Below are positions 1-10,820 of a DNA stretch of 64,000 bases, in pieces. Numbering within the stretch: position 1 is the first letter of the stretch; the number at the start of each line of letters is the position of its first letter. Source of the stretch: Diphasiastrum complanatum (Eukaryota; Streptophyta; Lycopodiopsida; Lycopodiales; Lycopodiaceae); contig CM055097.1 of assembly GCA_029204225.1 (NCBI GenBank), positions 33,726,804 through 33,790,803 of the forward strand, read 5' to 3'. The notes beneath the pieces were generated by a model, which was not told where the DNA came from, did not search any database, and saw only the letters and a program-made list of their open reading frames with translations. Position numbers and translations under genes: made by a program.

Positions 1-626
1 TTAGATGGTCATGATGTGGCTTGTCACACGTGCCAAATAGCATAGTATTCCATTCATAAGGATGTTCTCAAGTAGACCTAAGTGTTAGAACCTTTGGAAT
101 GAGTCCAAATTATGCTTAGATACAAGGGAGAAAAAATAGGAGCTATTTTTGGTAATTTTTGCATTGTTGAGGGATCTCCAAGATTCCAACCCTAACTTGG
201 TAGGGATGAAAGATCCACCAAAATTAGCATTAGGGATAGGTTTAGGGCTACTCATACCTGCCCAAAACCGTGATGGATCATGTATATATAGGTGATGATA
301 TCTCACCAAAATCAATCAAGCAATTTCATGTTTTTTCTCTCATAATGGTGCAGTTGCTCTCTATGTTCATAATTGTTTGAGTACTTGTGATTACTAATGA
401 TTATAGGATTGAATGTAGGTCTGGTGTACAGTTCTCAGACTGTGGGAGGCCGTACTTTCACACGTGTGAAGCCTTCTTCAAGGATTTGGGCCATTTAGTG
501 AGGTTCAAGCATAGATTTTTGATGGATTTTGATGGTTCAACTTGTGCTAATCTTATGAAATCATAATCTATTGTTTCCCTCATCATTTCAAGTGTTTTAG
601 GATCCTTATTTGCTATAATTTTTACA
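1..626 (+). repeat. Left LTR of Copia-1 (cut by window edge)
   Basis: It matches 5477-6102 almost base for base and ends in CA directly before the primer binding site. It contains a TATA-like run at 282-290 and a CACACGTGTG palindrome at 459-468. The first 56 bases, including the expected 5' TG, are outside the window. A minus-strand reading frame of 76 codons here and its identical copy in the right LTR have no family resemblance and are treated as chance. Confidence 0.95.
282..290 (+). promoter_or_regulatory. TATA-like box of the Copia-1 LTR
   Basis: GTATATATA lies in the LTR about 340 bases before its end, a plausible place for the retrotransposon promoter; the same run is at 5759-5767 in the right LTR. 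The transcription start cannot be seen from sequence alone. Confidence 0.5.
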
Positions 627-639
627 TGGTATCAGAGCC
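627..639 (+). other. Primer binding site of Copia-1 (initiator Met-tRNA type)
   Basis: TGGTATCAGAGCC follows the CA end of the left LTR. This is the usual plant copia site complementary to the 3' end of initiator methionine tRNA, which primes minus-strand DNA synthesis. Confidence 0.95.
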
Positions 640-1437
640 TAAAGGCTGAAATGAGCTAAATCCTTGGTTTTCATTCAATTTGATCACAATTTTTGATCTA
701 AATCTTGTGTAGATTGGATCTTAGCATCTAGTATTGATTCTAGAACTCAAAGTGAGTCAAATACATTGGAGATTGGTGTTGTGTGACTTCATTTGCAGGT
801 TTTTAGGTGTCTAAAACCAGAGGCAAAGTTGAATTCAATTCACATTACCAAGATAGCAAGTTTTGCTTGCTCCAAGCATTGATTTCTAAGCGAGTTTTGG
901 AGGTGATTTCATAGAGGAGGCTTTCTAGCATTCAAGGAGAGGGAAGATCAGAGTTTTGGGGACTCTTCAAGGCTGTTCTAAGGTGTAGTAGACACCTCCT
1001 AAAGTGATTTAGGTTCAGTCCAACCATTGCTTGACTTATGCACCAAATTAGATCAATTTTTCATCAATTTTGATCATTTTTTGCTTGCGATTGGATAGTA
1101 GATTGTGTTGCATCCTCATTAAGTTCCATTTAGATCTTTTACAAGTGATTTTGGAAGTATATTAGGTTGCTGAAATTCACTCTTGATCAGATCATTTGGA
1201 AGCTTTAATGTTCTTTATAGAAAGAGGGGCAATTATACTAGTATTGTCTACTTCAATCAAGCAAGTGCATTGTTTCTAGTATTCTATGATTTGATTTTGT
1301 TAGAGATCATTCTTAGATCTTTATAGGAAGTCTATTACTGATCTTTTCAGGTCCCTAAGAAGTGGGATAAGGTAGACCTTCAATCAAATCAATAGAAGTA
1401 ACCTTCATTTGTGTCAAGTCCTTAATTAGGAGACTAG
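640..1437 (+). other. Untranslated leader of Copia-1
   Basis: This is an AT-rich stretch of about 800 bases between primer site and gag start with no long plus-strand frame. It would hold the RNA packaging signal, which I cannot identify. Confidence 0.7.
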
Positions 1438-4400
1438 ATGGCATCTATAAATGCATATCTTTTGGATACTAATGAAAGGCTCAACAAAACTAACTATTCC
1501 ATATGGAAAGTTAGAATGGAATCTATCATGATCATGCAAGATCTGATGGAAATTGTAAATGGTAAGGAGGGTGAACCTATTCATCCTCAAGAAAAAGCCA
1601 AATACATCAAGAGGTGCAATGTTGCACTACATTGCATAAAAATGAATGTTGCAAATGAACTCTTAAGAGAGGTAGGAGATTGCACTTCAGCTCAAGATGC
1701 TTGGGAGACTTTGCAAAAGGTCTATGAATCCAAGAACCAAACTAGAATGTTAGCTTTGAAGAATCAAATCTATAGAAGCTATCAAAAGAAAGGAGAGAGT
1801 GCACATACTTTTGTCCTAAGAGTAAAGGAATTGAACAAAGAGCTAGCCTTTATAGGTGACCCTATCAAGGATGAAGAGCTTGTTCAACTCATATTGAATG
1901 GACTAAGCTTTGAATTTGACAATTTGGTTCAGGGATATGCAATTATGGGTAAGCTACCCATACTTGAAGAACTCCAAGGCACACTCATGGTCGAGGAATC
2001 AAGAAGGAGCCAAATGCAAGAGAGGATGGATAGGCTTTCCATCCAAGGTGGAGATGACCAAGCTCTCTTCACCAAAGGCAAAGGCAAGTCCAAAGGCAAA
2101 GTATCAACATTCAAGAAGTCTACAAAGCTTGAGGATCAAGAAGGACCCTCAAAGGCATCTCCATCAACCACCAAAGTCAAGAAGGACAAATCAAAGGTGA
2201 AGTGCTACTATTGTAGCAAGATGGGGCATTATGCTTCGGAATGCTTCAAGAGGAAGCAAGATCAAATCCAAGCCAACATGAGCAAAGAGGAGGAGGAGGA
2301 GAGTTCACATGAGGACTCTCTCATGATGTCCATATTTTCTTCAACAAGCTTCAAAGGAGAAGATCCTTGGTGGATTGACTCGGGTGCTAGTTCACACATG
2401 ACTAGTAAAAGGGAGTTTTTCTCTTCTCTCTTATCTTATGATGGACCTATAAAGTCTATCTATACAGCAAATGATGAAGCTTGTAAGATTGAAGGAGTTG
2501 GTAGCATTCCCCTTTGCTTAGGATCTTTCAAAAAGATCAACATAGAAGGTGTTTTGTACATTCCTACAATAACAAAGAATCTACTAAGTGTTGGCCAAAT
2601 GGTAGACAATGGCTTCAATGTTGACTTTGCTTCAAATGAATGTTTCATCAAGAAGAAGGGTAAGATAGTGGCTAAGGCCACTAGACTTGGCAAACTTTAT
2701 AAGCTGGATGCATTTGTGGATACTAATGTTGTCATGTTGGCCGAGAAGGGCAAGATATCTACCTTTACTTTATGGCACAAAAGACTTGGACATGTCAACT
2801 CGGGTTCCATGGAGGCTATGATCAAGGAGGAGTATGCTTTAGGCCTACCAAGGTCTATTGGGAAGGAAGACAAGGTTTGTGAAGCTTGTGTCTTATCCAA
2901 GGCACATAAGAAGGTGTTTCCTAAATCCATCACAAAGTCATCTCATCCTCTTGAACTCATACACTCGGATGTGCACATTGCTAGCACCAAATCTAATGGA
3001 GGTTCATCCATGTTTTTAACCTTCATTGATGACTACTCAAGATATTGTTGGGTGTTCTTACTTTCCTTCAAGTCTCAAGTATTTGATACTTTTGTAAAGT
3101 TCAAGTTGTTTGTGGAAAAGCATCATAATCATAGCATCAAGATTCTTAGAAGTGACAATGGTGGAGAATTCATCTCCAATGAGTTCAAGGCCTTTTGTGA
3201 GGAGGAAGGGATCAAGAAAGAGACTTCTTGTCCTTACACTCCTCAACAAAATGGAGTTGCTGAAAGAAGGAATAGAACATTATGTGAATGTTCTAAGGCT
3301 TTAAGATTAGATGCTTGTTTGCCCAAATCCTTTTGGGGTGAGTCTCTTGTATGTGCAAACTACTTGATGAATAGGGTGTCTTGCAAAGCAATTGAAGGCA
3401 AAACTCCATATGAGATGTTGTATGGAAAGAAACCCAATCTTAATCACTTGAAAGTTTTTGGGTGTATATGTTATGTGCATGTGCCATTGGAAACAAGAAC
3501 CAAGGAGGATCCATCTTCCACAAGAGGGATCATGCTTGGATATGCAAGCTCAAGCAAGGGCTACAAAGTCTATCTCCCATCCTTGAACAAATTTGTTGTT
3601 TCAAGGGATGTAATCTTTGATGAACATCATATGCATATGCTTGAAGAAGGCTCAAGTGCTCCAACAATCAAGAAGAAGATGGCCGAGGAGCAAGATCTTG
3701 GTTTTGAGGAGGAGCTCATGGAGGAGCAAGCACCAAACCCACCTATCACACCAAGGAGATCTTCAAGGGCAAAAGTGGAGCCATCAAGGCTCACATATCA
3801 AGGCAAAGGACAGCAAGTTGAGGGTATATCATCCACTTCTTATGCTTTATCTAGTTTTGAAGAACCGTCTAATGTTGAAGATGCATTGAACTCCAAAGAA
3901 TGGTATAAAGCTATGTTGGATGAGTATGATGCCTTGATTGAGAATGAAACTTGGTTGCTTGTTGAGAGACCTCAAAGGAATGTAATAGGATGCAAGTGGG
4001 TCTTCAAGCTTAAGTTGAATGCAAATGGGAGTGTTAACAAACATAAATCAAGATTAGTTGCAAAAGGTTATGCTCAAGAGAGAGGGATAGACTATGAGGA
4101 AACTTTTGCACCCGTGGCCAAGATGGTCACAATAAGACTAATCATTGCACTTGCATCACATTTTGGATGGATTCTATGTCAAATGGATGTCTCTAATGCT
4201 TTCTTGAATGGTTTTTTGGAAGAGGATATCTATATGGAGCAGCCACAAGGGTTCATCAAGCATGGAATGGAGAACAAAGTATGCCATCTCCAAAGAAGCA
4301 TCTATGGCTTGAAGCAAGCCTCAAGATCTTGGAATTCAAGACTACATTGCTATCTTATTTCACTTTCTTTTGTTCAAAGTGAATATGATCCTACTCTTTA

Positions 4401-5406
4401 CATTAAGTTTGATGATGTTGGTATTGTACTTTTACTCATTTATGTAGATGACATCATCATTAGTGGAAATAGTGTTGATGGTATTGAAAAAATCAAGATA
4501 GATCTATCCTTAGAGTTCAAGATGGTAGATCTAGGGTGTCTTCACTTCATCTTAGGCATAGAAGTACTTAGAGGGTCTGATTTTATCTTTATAAGTCAAG
4601 TAAACTATGCTCAAAGTCTTTTGAAGAAGTTTAAGATGGAAGTATGCAAAAGTGTTGACACACCAATGGAGCAAGATGTAAAAGTGCCAAATGAAGATGA
4701 TGAAAGATCCTTCATGGACATCACTTTGTTTAGGCAACTTATAGGTTCCTTAATGTGGATCACTATAACTAGACCAGATCTTAGCTTTAGTGTATGTAGG
4801 TTGAGCCAATCCATGCAAAAGCCATTGAATATCCATTGGAAAAAGGCTAAGAGGATTCTAAGATACATCTCGGGTACATTGGATTTTGGGATTCTATATA
4901 GAGGAGATGTGATTAACCTTCATGCATTTAGTGATTCAGATTTTGCAGGGGACAAGAGGGATAGGAAATCAACAAGTGCCTATTCAACTTTCATAGGAGA
5001 AGGTGTGGTTTCATGGCTTTCAAAAAAGCAAGAAACTATATCTCTATCTTCAACCGAGGCCGAGTACAAAGCTTTGACAACCACTACAAAGGAGGTACTT
5101 TGGATCAAGAGATTATTGGTGGAACTAAAGATCATGGATTCAGAGGAGGCACCAATCATCTACAATGACAATATATCAGCCCAACACCTTGCATCTAACC
5201 CAATCTTCCATGCAAGATCTAAGCACATTGAGATATGCCATCACTTTGGAAGAGAAATGGTGCAAGCCAAGGAGATTGCTTTGGAGCATGTTCCAAGCAA
5301 TGAATGTGTAGCTGATCTACTTACTAAACCACTTCAAAAGACACCTTTTATGAAGTTCAGATCATCACTTGGAGTGATTAGTAAAGCAATGATTGAACCA
5401 AGCTAG
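1438..5406 (+). CDS. Intact copia gag-pol polyprotein
   Basis: A single 1322-codon frame starts at an ATG that fits the usual gag opening (ERLNKTNYSIWKVRMES) and ends 3 bases before the polypurine tract. Domains in order: gag; a CCHC zinc knuckle at residues 256-269 (CYYCSKMGHYASEC) that binds RNA; aspartic protease with DSGASSHM at 314; GAG-pre-integrase (LWHKRLGH); integrase with D511, D573 (DNGGEF) and E609, a D-61-D-35-E spacing; reverse transcriptase with YVDD at 1002-1005; RNase H with DSDFAGD from 1166 and KHIE later; and a final ADLLTKPL. No stop or frameshift interrupts it and every catalytic motif looked for is present, so it could encode a functional copia replication machinery acting in cytoplasmic particles and the nucleus. 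It may also supply proteins to related defective copies in this window. Expression is unknown. Confidence 0.96.
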   Translation: MASINAYLLDTNERLNKTNYSIWKVRMESIMIMQDLMEIVNGKEGEPIHPQEKAKYIKRCNVALHCIKMNVANELLREVGDCTSAQDAWETLQKVYESKNQTRMLALKNQIYRSYQKKGESAHTFVLRVKELNKELAFIGDPIKDEELVQLILNGLSFEFDNLVQGYAIMGKLPILEELQGTLMVEESRRSQMQERMDRLSIQGGDDQALFTKGKGKSKGKVSTFKKSTKLEDQEGPSKASPSTTKVKKDKSKVKCYYCSKMGHYASECFKRKQDQIQANMSKEEEEESSHEDSLMMSIFSSTSFKGEDPWWIDSGASSHMTSKREFFSSLLSYDGPIKSIYTANDEACKIEGVGSIPLCLGSFKKINIEGVLYIPTITKNLLSVGQMVDNGFNVDFASNECFIKKKGKIVAKATRLGKLYKLDAFVDTNVVMLAEKGKISTFTLWHKRLGHVNSGSMEAMIKEEYALGLPRSIGKEDKVCEACVLSKAHKKVFPKSITKSSHPLELIHSDVHIASTKSNGGSSMFLTFIDDYSRYCWVFLLSFKSQVFDTFVKFKLFVEKHHNHSIKILRSDNGGEFISNEFKAFCEEEGIKKETSCPYTPQQNGVAERRNRTLCECSKALRLDACLPKSFWGESLVCANYLMNRVSCKAIEGKTPYEMLYGKKPNLNHLKVFGCICYVHVPLETRTKEDPSSTRGIMLGYASSSKGYKVYLPSLNKFVVSRDVIFDEHHMHMLEEGSSAPTIKKKMAEEQDLGFEEELMEEQAPNPPITPRRSSRAKVEPSRLTYQGKGQQVEGISSTSYALSSFEEPSNVEDALNSKEWYKAMLDEYDALIENETWLLVERPQRNVIGCKWVFKLKLNANGSVNKHKSRLVAKGYAQERGIDYEETFAPVAKMVTIRLIIALASHFGWILCQMDVSNAFLNGFLEEDIYMEQPQGFIKHGMENKVCHLQRSIYGLKQASRSWNSRLHCYLISLSFVQSEYDPTLYIKFDDVGIVLLLIYVDDIIISGNSVDGIEKIKIDLSLEFKMVDLGCLHFILGIEVLRGSDFIFISQVNYAQSLLKKFKMEVCKSVDTPMEQDVKVPNEDDERSFMDITLFRQLIGSLMWITITRPDLSFSVCRLSQSMQKPLNIHWKKAKRILRYISGTLDFGILYRGDVINLHAFSDSDFAGDKRDRKSTSAYSTFIGEGVVSWLSKKQETISLSSTEAEYKALTTTTKEVLWIKRLLVELKIMDSEEAPIIYNDNISAQHLASNPIFHARSKHIEICHHFGREMVQAKEIALEHVPSNECVADLLTKPLQKTPFMKFRSSLGVISKAMIEPS

Positions 5407-5409
5407 ATA

Positions 5410-5420
5410 GTGAGGAGGAG
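5410..5420 (+). other. Polypurine tract of Copia-1
   Basis: GTGAGGAGGAG sits just after the gag-pol stop and directly before the TG of the right LTR, the expected plus-strand priming site. Confidence 0.85.
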
Positions 5421-6102
5421 TGTTAAAAATTCACAATTCTAGCTTGACTAGTTTTGGTCATATGACTTGTAAATAGTTAGATGGTCATGATGTGGCTTGT
5501 CACACGTGCCAAATAGCATAGGATTCCATTAATAAGGATGTTCTCAAGTAGACCTAAGTGTTAGAACCTTTGGAATGAGTCCAAATTATGCTTAGATACA
5601 AGGGAGAAAAAATAGGAGCTATTTTTGGTAATTTTTGCATTGTTGAGGGATCTCCAAGATTCCAACCCTAACTTGGTAGGGATGAAAGATCCACCAAAAT
5701 TAGCATTAGGGATAGGTTTAGGGCTACTCATACCTGCCCAAAACCGTGATGGATCATGTATATATAGGTGATGATATCTCACCAAAATCAATCAAGCAAT
5801 TTCATGATTTTTCTCTCATAATGGTGCAATTGCTCTCTATGTTCATAATTGTTTGAGTACTTGTGATTACTAATGATTATAGGATTGAATGTAGGTCTGG
5901 TGTACAGTACTCAGACTGTGGGAGGCCGTACTTTCACACGTGTGAAGCCTTCTTCAAGGATTTGGGCCATTTAGTGAGGTTCAAGCATAGATTTTTGATG
6001 GATTTTGATGGTTCAACTTGTGCTAATCTTATGAAATCATAATCTATTGTTTCCCTCATCATTTCAAGTGTTTTAGGATCCTTATTTGTTGTAATTTTTA
6101 TA
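5421..6102 (+). repeat. Right LTR of Copia-1 (682 bp)
   Basis: It begins TGTTAAAAATTC right after the polypurine tract and ends where similarity to the left LTR stops. Its last two bases are TA where the left LTR has CA, a single C-to-T change in the terminal dinucleotide. The CACACGTGTG palindrome is at 5935-5944. Confidence 0.95.
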
Positions 6103-8107
6103 GATTCAAGAATTGGCAGGGATGAAGTAGTCCTAGAGTTTTTAATCCTCGCTCGTCCTTATTATGTTGATATACTAGATATGCATTCATAAAATGCCTT
6201 GTGTCTCGATGCATGGTAGGCCAATAAAAGAATCTCTTTAAAGATTCCAAAGTTGAAGGTATTCCCCTATGTCCTGCATAGGGTGGACTATGAGTTTCTT
6301 GAAGGATCTTGGTTCTAAAAGCTATGGTAATACATAGCTTATCTTCTTTAAATAAATAACCTTATTTCAAAACATAGTCTTTATGACTTTGATTTCTTAC
6401 AAGTATTTCAAAGATATGTTGGAAGTCTAGATCACTAGCATACATATTTTTCATAGGAAGGAAATCTTCATGATATGCTAGGGAAATATGGTTGACTTTG
6501 GGGATTCTTGATAATGCATCGGCGACCTTATTATCCTTTCCCTGATGATGAAGTAATTGAATATGGAAGGTACTAAGGTAGTTAGCCCATTTTAAATGTT
6601 TTTCTCGAATTAATTATTGGGTGAGAAAATACCTAAGACTTTGATGATCTAACTAGGAAATCATTTTCTAGAAGATAGTGCTTCCATAACTTAAGGGCAT
6701 GAATAATGGCCAAAAGTTCCTATATATATATATATATTATATTGTACTTCTACCTCTTAAAGTCATCTACTTTCAAAGGCTACAACATGACCTTGTTGGT
6801 TTAGGACTGCCCCAATACAGTCAAGACTTGCATCTACTTCCACAAAGAAAGGCTTATGAAGGTCGGGAATGATTAGGACGGGTCCCGTGGTAAGGGCGTG
6901 CTTTAAAGTATCAAAGGCATTTTGCTCTTTCTTATACCAATGGAATTTTACCCTCTTCTTAGTGAGTTCATGTATTCCTTTCTTAGAAATCATATGTCCT
7001 AGAAAATGTATCTTCTCTAGGAAGAATTCACTTTTCTTTACTTTTATGAGAAGTGAGTTTTCTTGTAGGGTTCTAAGGACGATATCTAGATGTCTTTTAT
7101 GTTCTTCTTCATTTGCACTAAAGACTAAGATATCATCAAAGAATGTTCCTACAAAATGTCTATGGGGTCGAAACACTCGTTCCATCATTATATTGAATGT
7201 TGCGGGAGCACTAGTTAGACCAAATGGTACCACTAAAAATTCATAAAGGCCTGAGTTAGTCTTGAAAGCAGTTTTATGGACATCTTCTGGAGCTACTCGG
7301 ATTTGGTGGTATCCACTTGTCAAATCTATTCTACTAAATATACAAGATCCATTTATCCTATCAATAATGTCATCTATCCTTGGAATAGGAAAATGGTTCT
7401 TAACTGTAATCTTGTTTAAAACATGATAGTCCACACACATTCTAAAACTCCCATCTTTCTTTTGTACCAAAAGCACAGGAGAGCAATAGGGGGAATTACT
7501 AGGTTTTATAAGGCCTTTCTCTAACAAGTCATTAATTTTCTTAGAAATTCTTCTTGTTGAGAATGGCTTACCCTATATGGAGGTCTATTGGGTATGGAAC
7601 TTCCAGGATTAATGTCTATCGTATGATCTTCATGCCTTTCAGGGGTTGGTAGCTCATTAGAAAAACAAGAAGAATACTTTAATAAAACGTCTTTTCTACT
7701 TTGGTTCAAAGAATGTGCATTTCCATCAACATATTCATCCATACTTTGAACAAACAACAAATAAGAAAATACTGTCTTTTTTAGTACTTTTGATACTTGA
7801 ATATGGCTTACCAAAAGAATTGTTTCACCACTTTGTCCTGCATGCACACTAATTTCTTTACCTTTGTGCTTCCACTAAATCAAATGCTTATTGTAGTCCA
7901 CTAGATGATTGTGCATTTTGTGCCAAGGCATGCCTAAGATTACATCTACTCCTTGCAAAGGACCTACCATGAATTCTATAGGTTCATAGTAGTCGGAGAT
8001 TTGGAGCTTAAGTTTTTCAATTACAGGGTAAATGTTTGCATCACCATTTGACAAAAGCACCTTTAGCTTTAAGCATAGATTCGGTAAAAGAAGCAACTCT
8101 TATCTCT
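6103..8107 (-). pseudogene. Gypsy-1 pol remnant (protease, RT, RNase H, integrase)
   Basis: Read on the minus strand, the order is the Ty3/gypsy one. There is protease C-terminus with DVILGMPWHKM (about 7875-8096) and a linker (7521-7847). Reverse transcriptase at 6763-7527 shows KKDGSFRMCVDYHVLNKIT, the FSRIDLTSGYHQIRV block and FFDD in the place of YxDD. Decayed RNase H contains KDNKVADALSR (about 6480-6540), and integrase has an H2C2-type segment with GIPSTLESLKRFFYWP (about 6170-6330). About 40 residues are missing between RT and RNase H, several stops and shifts are present, and gag is absent: only about 85 bases separate protease from the primer site. The integrase stops at 6103, where Copia-1 inserted. 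Non-functional. Confidence 0.9.
6722..6742. repeat. Short (TA)n microsatellite
   Basis: A run of about ten TA units lies inside the decayed RNase H region of Gypsy-1. Confidence 0.9.
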
Positions 8108-8179
8108 TGTGCAAAATTTAAAGAGATAAACCCATGACCTTCACATCAAATTCACAAAGAAAGAAAAATAGTAGACCTT

Positions 8180-8192
8180 GGCTCTGATACCA
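8180..8192 (-). other. Primer binding site of Gypsy-1
   Basis: The plus strand reads GGCTCTGATACCA, the reverse complement of TGGTATCAGAGCC, so it is a Met-tRNA primer site for a minus-strand element. It lies three bases from the LTR boundary. Confidence 0.9.
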
Positions 8193-8195
8193 AAC

Positions 8196-8615
8196 TGTGA
8201 ACTCGAAGTGAAGGAATCCTAAATTCTAAAGTCTTGACTTAAACATTGCGTCTTAGAAAGAAACAAATCAACATAACACTGATGAACAAATCCAAAAAGA
8301 ACTCAAAGCTTAACAAAGTAATTTTATCATTCAATCACAAAGGCATTCATTCATGAGACTTGCTGAGGGGTCAAGATGGGGAGCCCCCCCCAGAAGGATT
8401 TTGCTTTTAGACTATGCAAGATCAAATGGCCCAAGGCCAAATACATACATCATTCAGATGTTAACCAACTTTTGGATGTTAAAGAATCTCATAAAAAGGA
8501 AAGAGATTTCTTATGACATGCAAAAACTTATTGATCAAGAATGGAGCATGCATAGTCATTAAGCATTGGATGGCATGACGACATGCAAGAATCAAGTCTG
8601 ACATGCATGGACATT
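8196..8615 (-). repeat. 5' LTR of Gypsy-1 (far end uncertain)
   Basis: Plus-strand sequence starting TGTGAACTCG directly beyond the primer site is the CA end of a minus-strand LTR. The opposite end is not defined by a second copy; I place it just before recognisable CACTA coding sequence begins near 8620. No protein-coding similarity is visible here. Confidence 0.6.
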
Positions 8616-8619
8616 AGGT

Positions 8620-9191
8620 AATGGATGGTTTGGCATGCAAGGTGGATACGTGCTTGCCTCCTCAAAGTCATCTCAATATAAGAGGCAATCATTGGGACAT
8701 GCATGAATACTCTTGTAATCCATGTCGACCGCAGATAGCATTTTCTTGGCTTTTTGTCGAGACGCCGCCATGTTGTAGCAAACTACGACAAAATATATGT
8801 TTATGTAATTAGTTATATATAGTTTTTTGCAACGCATGAAAAAATAAAATGAGATGAGATCAGTTTGTCTATAACACACAAGATGCTCACAAAGTTATCC
8901 AAATAACTCTGTGACAATCGCATCCGACCACTTGTACTTAGTTTTTAAGTTCAAAAGTAACAAACAAGTTTGCAACTTTGACATTTTTCCACCCTCATAC
9001 AAAGGAGTGGATGCCAAGCCACACATCATCTCTTCTTCCCTTGTCAATGTGGCCTCTGGTGGGTTCGTGAAGAATGCATCCATCATGTCATCCATATCCC
9101 CCTCGTGATCATGTCTTGTGAATGGCACATCCTCGTGTACTATGTCTTCTTGGGACATATCTTCGTGCAAGTCCACGGGTGGTCTATGCAA
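8620..9191 (-). pseudogene. CACTA (En/Spm) transposase N-terminal fragment
   Basis: The minus-strand translation from 9191 includes LASTPLYEGGKMSKL followed by LLLLNLKTKYKWSD, typical of the N-terminal part of plant CACTA TNP2-type transposase. About 120 non-coding bases further on, the frame resumes with AKKMLSAVDMDYKSIHACPN and DCLLY (about 8690-8770), also a TNP2 signature, so the gap is probably an intron. At least two stops interrupt it. The transposase would cut and paste CACTA elements in the nucleus; this piece cannot. At its upstream end it abuts Gypsy-2 RNase H at about 9195. Confidence 0.82.
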
Positions 9192-9194
9192 GGA

Positions 9195-10820
9195 AAGTGG
9201 TGGCTCTCGTGTGCTTGCACGTCATCAAAACTGTCCCAACGGTGATGTCACTTGCATCCGTTTCCATGACAAATGGTTTTTGAGGGTCAACAATTTTTAA
9301 AGTGACAAAGTCAGCCACAGCTTGTTTCAAGGCATCAAAATTTTGCTGTTAAACTTTCGTCCACTCTTTCCATTTATTTTTCTGTAACATATCGGTCAAT
9401 GGTGCAGCTACGTTTCTTGCCCATAAATGGGCTAAGCACATCGTTCATTAACATCCTAAATTTTGTAGGGGCGTTAGTCAATCCAAAGGGCATAACTAAA
9501 AATTCATAGTGTCCAAAACGAGTCCGGAAGGCAGTTTTATGCACATCCTCTTCTCAAACTCTCACCTGGTGGTAACCACACTTTAGGTCAATTTTGCTAA
9601 ACACTGTAGCACCATGGAGGGCATCCAAAAGATCATCTATACGTGGCATAGGATATCGATGCTCCACAGTAATCTTGTTCAAGCCTCGATAGTCCACACA
9701 CATTCTCCAAGGCCCATCCTTCTTTTTTACCAGAATGATCGGAGAGGCAAAGGGGGAGAAGCTAGGTCTTACTTGCCCCTTGGCAAGATAGTCCTCAATC
9801 ATGCTTCTAACCTCTTCCTCCACTTTCAGACTCATTCTATAAGGTGGTCTATTAATAGGAGATGATCCAGAAATTAACTCGATTCTATGCTCCACATTTC
9901 TTTTAGGGGGTAAAATAGATGGAAGTTCATTGGTGAACACATTTGAAACTCCTCCCTAATTTGACGATTTAGGTTTTTAGTAAGGTTAGTTTGTTCTTGA
10001 CATACATCAGACTCATTAGCAGAAATAGACATATCATACAAGAAACAAACATACATGCACTACACTGTACCTTACGCAGCTGCGTCGCCGTGATCAAAGG
10101 CCCTAGAGGCATATCAGGCTCTCCACGCAGGGAGTGAATCCTACCATCATGCTGGAACTCATACACATGAGTATCCCAAGCGATCTAGGGTTTCTTAGCC
10201 ACATGCCAACAAATTCCAAGCACCACATCAAAGCGAGCCAAATGGGTAATCTCAAAATCTAACTCGTTAGTATAGCTCTGAATGGTTAGAGACCCACAAC
10301 CTTGGCATCCCACACTTCCACACCCTTTCCATCAACCATTTAGACTGTGTACTGGTACAGGGATGGTTGTGTGCTCACTCTCAACCGTTTAATCAAAGTG
10401 GAGTTAATGATGTTATGTGAGGACCCAATGTCAAATAGAATCAAAACATCTCTACCACACAGCTGTCCACGCATAACAATCAAAGAAGTGCAAGAAAACT
10501 GATACTCGTGTTGTGCCGTTCTTGACAATTGTGACAAAGGAACCGAGTCCACCTTCCGAATCACCGACACGTTCATCAACCGTGGAACATCAAGAAATTC
10601 TTCTTGTCTCAATTCCTCAATTTTCATAGGATCTGCCTCCTCACCTTGCAAACTGTAGGCGGTCCATGAGGGATTGCGAGGACACTCCTTCCCCCTATGC
10701 CGCCCTAGACAGCCAAAGCAAAGGTTCTCTTTCTTTGTCCGCTCCAAGTCCTGTGGCGATAGCGTAGAAAAGCGCTGGCCCCCTTGGGCATTGGACGTCC
10801 CATACCACCCTTTGCCTTTT
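9195..10820 (-). pseudogene. Gypsy-2 remnant: gag C-terminus, protease, RT, RNase H start
   Basis: On the minus strand: gag zinc knuckle CFGCLGRHRGKEC (about 10690-10730); retropepsin core ILFDIGSSHNIIN (about 10400-10440, D-I-G instead of D-T/S-G); a linker; RT with [28 protein letters not shown] and [15 protein letters not shown] (9554-9940), continuing [17 protein letters not shown] in another frame; then RNase H PFVMETDASDITVGTVL (about 9220-9290). The RT segment with the YxDD catalytic pair is missing between about 9360 and 9440. The gag end is cut at 10820 by Copia-2 and resumes at 15042. The other end stops abruptly against CACTA sequence at about 9195. Confidence 0.88.
10816..10820 (+). 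repeat. Target site duplication CTTTT, left of Copia-2
   Basis: CTTTT directly before the TG of the left Copia-2 LTR is repeated at 15037-15041 directly after the CA of the right LTR, the 5-bp signature of copia integration. Confidence 0.92.

Larger units (their letters stand above)
1..6102 (+). mobile_element. Copia-1: near-complete Ty1/copia LTR retrotransposon
   Basis: Two direct repeats (1-626 and 5421-6102) flank a primer binding site, one uninterrupted gag-pol frame and a polypurine tract, the standard copia order. Window base 1 aligns with base 5477, so about 56 bases of the left LTR lie outside the window; the whole element would be about 6.16 kb. Over the shared 626 bases I count about eight substitutions between the LTRs (roughly 1.3%), which points to a recent insertion. 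Right of the element the sequence is the integrase of a minus-strand gypsy element, so Copia-1 inserted into it. The 5-bp target duplication should read GATTC (6103-6107), but its partner is outside the window. Confidence 0.95.

Noticed and set aside
85-315. 76-codon minus-strand frame, identical at 5561-5791
   Set aside because: Both copies lie in the two LTRs of Copia-1; identity follows from LTR duplication and the protein resembles nothing I know.
6103-6107. Confirmed target duplication of Copia-1
   Set aside because: GATTC follows the right LTR but the left partner is outside the window, so it is only predicted.
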